DNA from: JBBKXR01 sp037969585
Lineage (GTDB): Bacteria > Verrucomicrobiota > Verrucomicrobiia > Verrucomicrobiales > DEV007
Assembly (NCBI GenBank): GCA_037969585.1
Contig: JBBKXR010000191.1
Coordinates: 14,639 to 78,638, forward strand
Reading direction: 5' to 3'
DNA: 64,000 bases
Shown here: positions 18,685-26,030 of the stretch, one piece after another
Numbering within the stretch: the first letter of the stretch is position 1
Layout: each line of letters opens with the position of its first letter
Made by a program: the position numbers and the translations under genes
Notes under the pieces: generated by a model
What the model was told of the DNA's origin: nothing
Seen by the model: only the letters and a program-made list of their open reading frames with translations
Databases searched by the model: none

Positions 18685-20694
18685 TTAATCGATAAACAGC
18701 ATTTCGTTACTGCCAAGCAACACCTGAGCATACTCGGCCCATGCCGTCTCAGCATTCTGGTGCTGCGCAATGAATGCTCCGCCCAATTCAATCTCACGTT
18801 CAGTGGGAACACGTTGAAGCGCACGACGATAAGCCTCTGAAATACGGTCGGCTGTAGAAGCTCCACCCGGCAACGAATCGGCAAAAGCGACCGCCTGATT
18901 CTGGATGAAAGACCCATTGAGCGTGAACAACAACTGCAGTGGTGTTGTTGTCTGACCGCGTTTCGGACTGTGCGCGGCGGGGTCGGGAAAATCGTGCAGA
19001 CGCAGCATCTGGTCGAGGTCTCGACGGTGAATCTTACCGTAGATCGTTCGGCGCACATTGCCGCCGGCCACCAACTCGGCGGGAGCCCCTCCAACCTTAG
19101 CATCGAGGACACCCGCGACATGCAGAGTGGTATCTCGCCACACCTCAAAGTCGAGTCGGCGGCGGTTCATGCGCGCGTAGCTGGTGTTTTCCGGATCAAA
19201 TGCCTCGGACGCTGGAGCCGTCGAACTCTGCTGCCAAGTCGCCGAGCTTAGAATTTCCCGATGCAGCCATTTCAGCGACCAGCCGTTCTCAACGAAACGC
19301 GAAGCGAGATCATCGAGCAATTGCGGATGACTTGGCTTATCACCGGTAAACCCAAAGTCGCTGGGCGTTTCGACCAGGCCGCGACCAAAGTGATGCCGCC
19401 AGACGCGGTTCACGATCACTCTGGCAAGCAGCGGCTGCGAGTCTTCGATCATTGCTTCTGCCAGCTCCAGTCGACCGCTGCCTTTTTTAAATTCGCGCGG
19501 CTTGTTACCGGCCTCCTGTGATGGAAACGCGGCAAGGAAACGCCGCGGCACGACCTCGCCCACGTCGTTGGGATTACCACGCTTCTGAATCTCCAGATCA
19601 CGCGCCGCGCCGTCCTTATAATCGAGCAAAGTTCCATGGCCTTCTTTCTTCGGCATGACGTGCAGTGCGGCATCAGCGACACCGGAGATCGTCGCCATGT
19701 CGTAGTGCGGAGTGTCTTTTTTAATCTTGGCGATCTGCTCAGTCATCGCCTGCAATTGTGCGTCGAGATCATCCGGCTCTGGCTTCTTCTTTTTCAGTGC
19801 GGCATGCTTCTTCTCAATCGCGGCGACATCTTCCCGCGCCGCCTTCACGGGCACCCAAAGCTCTTCAGACATCATCGGACGGTCGGTGATGCGCACACTG
19901 GCAAACACGCCGGCGAGCGCGTAGTAGTCGGCCGTCGAAATCGGATCGCTCTTGTGATCGTGACAACGCGCACAGGCCACCGTCAGCCCGAGAAAGGTGC
20001 GCGCCAAAGTATCAACGCGTTCTTCCCACTCGTCAGCGACCGTGGTCTTGATGATCTCCGGCGGGAGTTGCAGTTCTTTCCAGTAGGTCGGACTGAGACC
20101 AAGAAACCCGAGCGCCGCATTTTCCTCCGGCGGAACCTCAGGCATCAAGTCCGCAGCGAGCTGTCGTTTGATGAACTCGGGATACGAAAGGTCGTCATTC
20201 AAACTCTTTACCACCCAGTCGCGGTAGCGCCAGGCTGATCCTGTCGAGTTTAACCAGGATGCGGTGACGTCGGTGTAGCGGGCAAGATCCAGCCAGTGCC
20301 GCGCCCATCGTTCACCGTAGTGCTGCGACGAAAGCAGCTGATCGATCCTTTCCCAAATGCCACCATCGCAATCGCAAAACTCATCCGTCTCGGCCATGGT
20401 CGGCGGCAATCCAGTGAGATCAAAATGCATCCGTCGCAATAAGGTCCGACCGTCGGCAGAAGCGGCGGGATTGAGCCCTTCGGCCTCGATCTTCGCGAGA
20501 ATAAAGTAGTCGATGCGCGACTTCGGCCACGACGTATTTTCGACCGTCGGAAGTGTCTCAGATTTTACCAGCGGAGCGAACGACCAAGGGACCTCCTTGC
20601 CGATTTTCGAGTCCTCACTCTCACTAGCGTACATGCCAGCAGCGGTGACGAAAAACGTCAAACCCATCACTGCCTTACTTAGAATAGTGCGCAT
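18685..20694 (-). CDS. DUF1549/DUF1553 (PSCyt2/PSD1) domain protein
   Basis: 669 residues from ATG 20694 (MRTILSKAVMG), followed by a signal peptide. DUF1549 runs from SRIDYFILAKIEAEGLNPA through LLRRMHFDLTGLPPT and contains a CxxCH motif (VACARCHDHKSDPI), a potential haem-c site. DUF1553 covers the C-terminal half, with EFKKGSGRLELAEAM, ARVIVNRVWRHHFGRGLVETP, SLKWLHREILSSATWQ and NRRRLDFEVWRDTTLHVAG. The separate N-terminal cytochrome domain (PSCyt1) found in many relatives is missing. The frame extends to 20862, but that part translates the dispersed repeat and is not plausible protein. It is the first gene of the three-gene operon. Confidence 0.92.
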   Translation of the reverse strand: MRTILSKAVMGLTFFVTAAGMYASESEDSKIGKEVPWSFAPLVKSETLPTVENTSWPKSRIDYFILAKIEAEGLNPAASADGRTLLRRMHFDLTGLPPTMAETDEFCDCDGGIWERIDQLLSSQHYGERWARHWLDLARYTDVTASWLNSTGSAWRYRDWVVKSLNDDLSYPEFIKRQLAADLMPEVPPEENAALGFLGLSPTYWKELQLPPEIIKTTVADEWEERVDTLARTFLGLTVACARCHDHKSDPISTADYYALAGVFASVRITDRPMMSEELWVPVKAAREDVAAIEKKHAALKKKKPEPDDLDAQLQAMTEQIAKIKKDTPHYDMATISGVADAALHVMPKKEGHGTLLDYKDGAARDLEIQKRGNPNDVGEVVPRRFLAAFPSQEAGNKPREFKKGSGRLELAEAMIEDSQPLLARVIVNRVWRHHFGRGLVETPSDFGFTGDKPSHPQLLDDLASRFVENGWSLKWLHREILSSATWQQSSTAPASEAFDPENTSYARMNRRRLDFEVWRDTTLHVAGVLDAKVGGAPAELVAGGNVRRTIYGKIHRRDLDQMLRLHDFPDPAAHSPKRGQTTTPLQLLFTLNGSFIQNQAVAFADSLPGGASTADRISEAYRRALQRVPTEREIELGGAFIAQHQNAETAWAEYAQVLLGSNEMLFID

Positions 20695-20798
20695 AGAAGC
20701 CAGCCAAGATACGAAGCCGCAAGCCCGGCAACAACGGCGCGTTCGCGCACGAAGCGCTGTTGCCAGCAGGCAACTGAACCTTAGGCAAAGCTGACGGC

Positions 20799-20934
20799 AA
20801 TTGTAGGGCTGGCGCTCCGCCTGCCTCGATGCATTGGCGAGGCACGGCCTTCGAGACACCATACTGTATCGACAACGCCGGCCAATTCGGGTGGCAAGCG
20901 GAGCGCTTGCCCGACAATTTCCTCGAAAACACGC
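20799..20934. repeat. Dispersed MITE-like palindromic repeat, copy B
   Basis: Left end AATTGTAGGGCTGGCGCTCC and right end, read on the other strand, AATTGTCGGGCAAGCGCTCC are inverted repeats that continue for about 27 bp with five mismatches. The right end contains a perfect 8-bp hairpin (GGCAAGCG, GAG, CGCTTGCC). It resembles copy A at 8991-9116. It lies in the 285-bp gap upstream of the DUF1549/DUF1553 gene, and nothing else was recognised in that gap. Confidence 0.8.
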
Positions 20935-20979
20935 TCGATTGATAACGCCAACCGGCGGTGCAGTGAAACTTTCAGCAGC

Positions 20980-22044
20980 TCAGTAAACGCCTTCGATCAC
21001 TTTGTTCTCGAGCATGCCGAACGGACGGACATCGCCGACGCCATCCCACGCGTATTTCTCGTGTGGCTTGCGGCGCACGGCTTCATCGCGTTCGAGGAAA
21101 CGCGGCATGAAAAATTCTTTGGTCAGCGTGGTCAGTTCGACACGACCATACTCGTCGTAGTCGCAAGTCTCTTCGGTCTTGTCCGGATTGACGATACGTA
21201 ACACGGCGCGCGGCTGTGGCGCGTAGTAAGTGACACTGTAGTTTTTCTCCTTCAACTCACTCGGCAAACTGACCGCGAGCCCCATCAGGGTATTGCCGTA
21301 GGTCGGAACGAATTGAGCTCTGTCTTCGAGCACTTCTTCACTCAAAAAGCGGACGTATTCCGGCGTCATCGAAGTACCACCACAGAAGCAGCCCTTAATG
21401 CCATTATCGGCGATACTGATGCGCTCACCAATCGATGCCAACAGGCGCGGCGTTGTAAATATGCACTCGATGTTGCGGTGCTTGATCAGACCAACGGCCT
21501 GCTCCATGACGTGCGCCTGGTAGCGCTCAACCTGATCGACTTCCTTGCGGCCGATCAGTTTCTTCACCCAACGTGGATCGAGGTCTACAAAGTAAGCCGA
21601 GCCGCCACGAATGTTGGCGAGATGCTCGATGGCGAGACGCAAACGACGCGGTCCAGTCGGGCCGACCATGATCCAGTTGGCACCTTTGGGAAAATATTTC
21701 TCGTCGAGCTGATCGGAAAATTGCTCGTAGTCGTGCTTGTAGTCATCCCAGCCGACGCGCTGCTTGGGCAGCCCTGTGGTACCGCCAGTTTCGAAGACGT
21801 TGTAGGGGCGACCACCCATGCCTTTAGGCACGAAACGCTCATTGGGTTCATCGCGCAGCCATTCGTCCTGGAAATGCTCGAACTTGACGATGTCGTCGTA
21901 GCTTTTGACTTCCTCACGCGGGTCCCAGTCGGAATTTTTTAACCAGTCGAGCCAGAACGGACAACCGGTGTCTTCGGAGAAATGCCACGCGATCATTTCG
22001 CGAACGCGTTCGTCAAGTTGGGAGCGGGCTTCGTCGGTGGTCAT
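20980..22044 (-). CDS. Short adenylate-forming (PaaK-like) enzyme
   Basis: 354 residues. An AMP-binding core motif ETGGTTGLPKQ (about residues 85-95) and GPTGPRRLRLAIEHLA, then GGTSMTPEYVRFLSEEVL, CxxTYGNTLMGLA-like FVPTYGNTLMG and the C-terminal WDGVGDVRPFG point to the ANL superfamily, closest in style to phenylacetate-CoA ligases. At 354 residues it is shorter than PaaK (about 430), and the small C-terminal subdomain with the catalytic Lys is not recognisable, so full acyl-CoA ligase activity is uncertain. It is the last gene of a minus-strand run, 60 bp after the symporter gene. Confidence 0.72.
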   Translation of the reverse strand: MTTDEARSQLDERVREMIAWHFSEDTGCPFWLDWLKNSDWDPREEVKSYDDIVKFEHFQDEWLRDEPNERFVPKGMGGRPYNVFETGGTTGLPKQRVGWDDYKHDYEQFSDQLDEKYFPKGANWIMVGPTGPRRLRLAIEHLANIRGGSAYFVDLDPRWVKKLIGRKEVDQVERYQAHVMEQAVGLIKHRNIECIFTTPRLLASIGERISIADNGIKGCFCGGTSMTPEYVRFLSEEVLEDRAQFVPTYGNTLMGLAVSLPSELKEKNYSVTYYAPQPRAVLRIVNPDKTEETCDYDEYGRVELTTLTKEFFMPRFLERDEAVRRKPHEKYAWDGVGDVRPFGMLENKVIEGVY

Positions 22045-22104
22045 TTTGGAAAGGAGAAAGGAGCTGAAATCGAGGAGCGCGACCGTCCCCGGTCACATAT
22101 CCTA

Positions 22105-23667
22105 CTACGGGAAAAACTTGGCGATAGTTTCGTCGGAGGGTTTCTTCGTCATCATCGAAACGCCAACCATAGCAATGGCCCCGGCACCGAAGCAGAACGC
22201 GACCGGCATGATGCCTTCACCGATGTGATACTCGCCACCCCAGCCACCGCGCCAGAAAAGGAAAAGCCATGTACCCATCGAAGCGAGCACTGCGGCGTAA
22301 GCGCCAGCCTTGGTGGCCCCCTTCCAGTATAAGGCCGCGATAACCAGTGGCGTAAGCGCAGCAAATCCAGAGAAACTCCACACCGCCAGATCAAAAACGT
22401 TCGCCGGAGCGATCAATGAAATCCCGTAAATCAGCGCCACAATTACCACGATGAAGCTTCTCGCGATCAGGATGACTTGCTTGTCAGTGTAGCGATCCGG
22501 TCCGGTGGCGTGCAGTACCACGTCATTCGTGAACATCGTACCGAGACAGAGAAATTGCGAGTCGAGCGACGACATGATCGCCGCCAGGATGCCGGCGGTG
22601 ATCAGACCGACGAGGAGTGGATTGCCGATCAGAAATTTTACCGAAAGGCTGAGCACAGCACCGACACTGGCATCGGGCAGCCCGGCCATGATTTTCGCCG
22701 CCGGCCCCCACGCGGGATCGGGATAGGCGGTAAATACATTCGACGCCCACATACCCATCAGCACGCACGGCACCCATACGATCATGATGAAAATAGGATG
22801 GGCGATCACCGTCAGCTTGAAAGTCTTCGCACTTTTTGCGGTCAACCAGTGCTGGAACAGATGAGGGAACATTCCCACCGAGAGAGGAATGAACATATAA
22901 GTCAGGAATGTCAGTGGTCGCACCCCGACCGTTCGCTGAAAAGCGCCCTCCTTGCCGTTCACGGTCACTTCGCTGAGATCACGGACGAGGTGGCCAGGAT
23001 TGGCCTTGGCGATTGCCGCCGAGATCCCGCCAAGTTTTTGGGAGATCAGGTAGACGGCGAGCACCCCCATGACCATAAACACGATCGTCTGAAAGGTGTT
23101 TGCCCATGCTGTGGCACGCGAGCCGCCGGCAAAAATGTAAGTCAGCACAACTCCGCAAATCACCAGGCCGGTGAGCCAGTCGGGAATGCCGGCCGTCCCT
23201 GCGATAGGATCCGCGGTCAATGGTCCGATCACTTTATAGGATCCCATCACCCCGACGAGCAGGTAAGGTACAACGAGAATCACCAGAATCGGAAACAACA
23301 GGTAGCCAAAGGCTTTCGACTCGAAGCGGGCGCGGAAAAACTGAATCTGCGTCACATAGCCGTGACGTTTTCCGATCGCCCACAAGCGAATGCCGATGAG
23401 AAAGAAGCAAGCAGCATGGATCAGGCCGGAGGACGACGCCATCAGGCCGTAGGTGCCCACGCCGGCTTGGAATGCCTCGCCGGTCGAACCGACCAGAGCA
23501 AAAGCCGTCATGGTCGTGCCGAACACCGACATCAACAACAACACCGGACCGATGCTATGGCTGGCTACGAAGTAGTCCTTACTCGTGCCCCGGAACAGGC
23601 GCTTACTGAACAGCGCGAGCCCCAACAGCAGGCAGAGATAGACTATGATGACGGGAAGTGATTGCAT
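22105..23667 (-). CDS. Sodium:solute symporter (SSS) family protein
   Basis: 520 residues and about 13 hydrophobic segments. The SSS signature stretches are clear: DYFVASHSIGPVLLLMSVFGT near the N-terminus, TYIFAGGSRATAWANTFQ in the middle and AIMSSLDSQFLCLGTMFTND near residue 370. The fold is the same as at 5403-7064, but the sequences are only distantly similar. Its small partner gene lies 47 bp upstream (23715-24026), which is the usual arrangement for this subfamily. Substrate unknown. Confidence 0.93.
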   Translation of the reverse strand: MQSLPVIIVYLCLLLGLALFSKRLFRGTSKDYFVASHSIGPVLLLMSVFGTTMTAFALVGSTGEAFQAGVGTYGLMASSSGLIHAACFFLIGIRLWAIGKRHGYVTQIQFFRARFESKAFGYLLFPILVILVVPYLLVGVMGSYKVIGPLTADPIAGTAGIPDWLTGLVICGVVLTYIFAGGSRATAWANTFQTIVFMVMGVLAVYLISQKLGGISAAIAKANPGHLVRDLSEVTVNGKEGAFQRTVGVRPLTFLTYMFIPLSVGMFPHLFQHWLTAKSAKTFKLTVIAHPIFIMIVWVPCVLMGMWASNVFTAYPDPAWGPAAKIMAGLPDASVGAVLSLSVKFLIGNPLLVGLITAGILAAIMSSLDSQFLCLGTMFTNDVVLHATGPDRYTDKQVILIARSFIVVIVALIYGISLIAPANVFDLAVWSFSGFAALTPLVIAALYWKGATKAGAYAAVLASMGTWLFLFWRGGWGGEYHIGEGIMPVAFCFGAGAIAMVGVSMMTKKPSDETIAKFFP

Positions 23668-23714
23668 ATCAAAAGAGGGAAAGAAACGAGTGGCACCGAG
23701 AGATTACTTCGGCA

Positions 23715-24026
23715 TCAGGAAGGTTCACTGTCCACGCCATCCGTCGAGGCGGCAGCCGGAGTAACGGACGATGAAGCTGTCGGCGAAGGCACCGCTGACG
23801 CAACCGGAGCCCCCCCTCCGTCGGCCCATTCTTCGAGTTCGGTGGGCCAGGAAAACTTCATCACAAGCGTCCAGAACAGTGCAGCAATTAACGAATACGC
23901 CGCATGATATGCCAAAGCCACCGGCATGATGCCGAACACCAGATTACCATTGCTCCAATTCCAAAAGTCTTGGTGCAGGATTGCCAGCACGATGAAAATA
24001 GTGATGATGATGCCGGACTTATTCAT
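23715..24026 (-). CDS. DUF3311-like small membrane protein, symporter companion
   Basis: 103 residues with two hydrophobic segments (about residues 4-20 and 31-58), the pattern LHQDFWNWSNGNLVFGIMPV and AYHAAYSLIAALFWTLVMKF, and then a low-complexity Ala/Ser/Pro/Thr tail. It precedes the symporter gene. The core is what I know from small SSS-associated proteins in Planctomycetes and Verrucomicrobia. The roughly 35-residue disordered tail is an extra compared with the 84-residue homologue-like protein at 5152-5406. Confidence 0.75.
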   Translation of the reverse strand: MNKSGIIITIFIVLAILHQDFWNWSNGNLVFGIMPVALAYHAAYSLIAALFWTLVMKFSWPTELEEWADGGGAPVASAVPSPTASSSVTPAAASTDGVDSEPS

Positions 24027-24082
24027 GATTCAGGGGTGCGGATTTCGCGAAAGACAGGGCTAGCGTCGCCCGACTACGGCAA

Positions 24083-24108
24083 CGGCGAAATTCTCATGAA
24101 TTTCGCCG
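24083..24108. promoter_or_regulatory. Perfect 11-bp inverted repeat, intergenic hairpin
   Basis: CGGCGAAATTC, a TCAT loop and GAATTTCGCCG form a perfect stem. It lies in the 109-bp gap between the PQQ-like lipoprotein gene and the DUF3311-like gene. No T-run follows on either strand, so it may attenuate, stabilise mRNA ends or be a repeat instead of being a classical terminator. Confidence 0.6.
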
Positions 24109-24135
24109 CGCGTATGACGTGCACCGACTCACAAC

Positions 24136-25905
24136 TCACTCGCCAATCTTGTAAGCGTAAAGATGGGTGTTGGTGGTCACGTAGAACGTGTTGTTGGCAA
24201 TCACGACGCTGGAGTAGATCGAAGACGGAAATTCGATAATGGCGAGTTCCTCGTATTCTTTGCCAGCCTTCAGGATGCTCAACTCACCGTCTTCATTGCC
24301 GAGGAAAACTTTGCCGTCAACCACGGTCGAAGATCCCCAAATGTGGCTGAGCGTGTCGTGCTCCCAATACTTCTGACCGGTTTCCGCGTCCAAGCAGTAG
24401 AGCTTGCCAGCGTAGTCGGAAATGTAGACCAGTCCATCGACGATCGAAGGCGTTGAGATCGTGCGACCGATTTCTTTAAACTGCCATACGATGGCGTCCT
24501 GCCCATCACCCTTTGAAGGATCAATACAAGTGAATGCACCCACGCCTTCGCCGTGCTCCGGGTCTTGTCCGATTGCAGCATAGACCTTGTCATTGTAGAC
24601 AACTGGAGAAGAAATAATTTCACTCGGCCCTGGATAGGTGGCGTACTTGATAGGCTCACCGCTTGCATCAAAGCGATATTCTTTCGGGCAAGCATCAACC
24701 GACCAAAGCGTAGGCAAGATTTCGAAGTCTTCTTTGTCCTTCACCGCTTTAGTTCCAAAGCCGTAGACGAAGCCGTCACCGGCACCGAAAATCGCCTGCT
24801 CCTTGCCGTTGACCTTGGCGAAAGCCGGTGATGACCAGTTGCAATGCATGACGCGATTGCCGATGCCAGCACCCTCTTCGCCAACAAGTTCGCCCGTTTC
24901 TTTATCGAGAGCGATAAAACAAGGCGCCTGCGGAGCAGGCTTGTTGAGGTGAGTCCAGTCTACGCCGTTGGAGGTCGCTGCAAACACTTTGCCATCGCCG
25001 ATAACGACTGAGCTACTGGTAATGTTGTGCGGAAACACGCCGAGTTCGTCGCGCATGTTGTAAATCCAGACGATATCCGCGTCGGTATCACCGGGCTCCA
25101 TCGGCTCTTCCCCTTCAGCCGCGAGGTATTTTGCTTCGTCCTTGTACGGCCCGTCGTTGCCGTCGCTAAGTCCATAGGTATCGAAGCACAGCACCTCGCC
25201 ACGGTTGGTTACGACGTATCCATACTTGCCATCAATGGTAGCCGACGAGCACATGCCAAGGTATTCCCAGTCGGACACTTTGCCGGCGCCCAGCTTGTGG
25301 GAAGTGAGCTGCCATTTGAAATCGCCGGTGGCTTCGTCGAATACCATCACTACGCCACGGTCACCGATGATCTTCTCGTTGCGGGGCTCTTCGTTATTCG
25401 TACCTACGTAGACTTGACCGTTGGCAATCGTCGGAGTGCCATAGGTCTGTGAACCCAGGTGGGCAACCCACTTGGCACCTTTTGCTCCAGTAACTTGACC
25501 GTCGTCGCCAAGCTCACCCGCAGAAATGTCGATCGGCACACCTTTGGCGGATGCCACCATGTTGTTCGTAGCATCGCGTCCCCACTGCGACCATTCTGAA
25601 GATCCGTTGTCAGAATCATCACCTCCGGCCGGAGCTGCAGTTTTAACTTCCGTAGCAACTGCGGCGGCAGGCTCGTTGACACTGTTAGCCGCAGATTCCG
25701 GAGTGGCAGGAGCTTCAGGTTTAGCCTCAGCTTCTGGTTTCACTGCTGGAGCAGTGCCGCTTCCTTTAGACTCAGGTGCAACTGCAGGTGCGCTGCCGCT
25801 GCCCTTCGGTTCATCGGTCGACGAATCGTCAGACTTGTTGCACGCGGTATTTAGCGCCAGCGCGACCAGCGCAGACAGCCAGAGAAGTTTTCGAATTGAT
25901 TTCAT
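24136..25905 (-). CDS. PQQ-like beta-propeller lipoprotein
   Basis: 589 residues from ATG 25905 (MKSIRKLLWL). The signal ends in a lipobox (LNTAC), so the mature protein is a lipoprotein. A long low-complexity linker rich in Ala, Pro, Glu and Lys (about residues 20-100) with repeated GSGSAPAVAPE/GSGTAPAVKPE units is followed by the propeller. Repeated blade motifs include WVAHLGSQTYGTPTIANGQVYVGT, GDGKVFAATSNG and LYCLDAETGQKYW, typical of PQQ_2/YvrG-like propellers. No PQQ-dehydrogenase catalytic residues were recognised, so a binding or scaffolding role like BamB-type propellers is more likely than catalysis. It follows the 778-residue propeller gene on the same strand. Confidence 0.88.
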   Translation of the reverse strand: MKSIRKLLWLSALVALALNTACNKSDDSSTDEPKGSGSAPAVAPESKGSGTAPAVKPEAEAKPEAPATPESAANSVNEPAAAVATEVKTAAPAGGDDSDNGSSEWSQWGRDATNNMVASAKGVPIDISAGELGDDGQVTGAKGAKWVAHLGSQTYGTPTIANGQVYVGTNNEEPRNEKIIGDRGVVMVFDEATGDFKWQLTSHKLGAGKVSDWEYLGMCSSATIDGKYGYVVTNRGEVLCFDTYGLSDGNDGPYKDEAKYLAAEGEEPMEPGDTDADIVWIYNMRDELGVFPHNITSSSVVIGDGKVFAATSNGVDWTHLNKPAPQAPCFIALDKETGELVGEEGAGIGNRVMHCNWSSPAFAKVNGKEQAIFGAGDGFVYGFGTKAVKDKEDFEILPTLWSVDACPKEYRFDASGEPIKYATYPGPSEIISSPVVYNDKVYAAIGQDPEHGEGVGAFTCIDPSKGDGQDAIVWQFKEIGRTISTPSIVDGLVYISDYAGKLYCLDAETGQKYWEHDTLSHIWGSSTVVDGKVFLGNEDGELSILKAGKEYEELAIIEFPSSIYSSVVIANNTFYVTTNTHLYAYKIGE

Positions 25906-26030
25906 GATAGCAGTGAGTTGAAGAGTGGTATTGGGCGGTGGGCGAATTTCTAGGAGTGACGGCATTCGTAGGAATCTCGTCGACGGTCTTTCGGTCAGCG
26001 CAACGGCGACCTCCGACCGTAAAGTCAGTT

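Noticed and set aside
20695..20862. N-terminal extension of the DUF1549/DUF1553 gene
   Set aside because: These codons translate the dispersed repeat (RQAERQPY and similar), whereas a normal signal peptide begins at 20694.
22477..23661. Plus-strand frame of 394 codons
   Set aside because: Opposite the symporter gene; the His/Arg-rich translation has no recognisable pattern.
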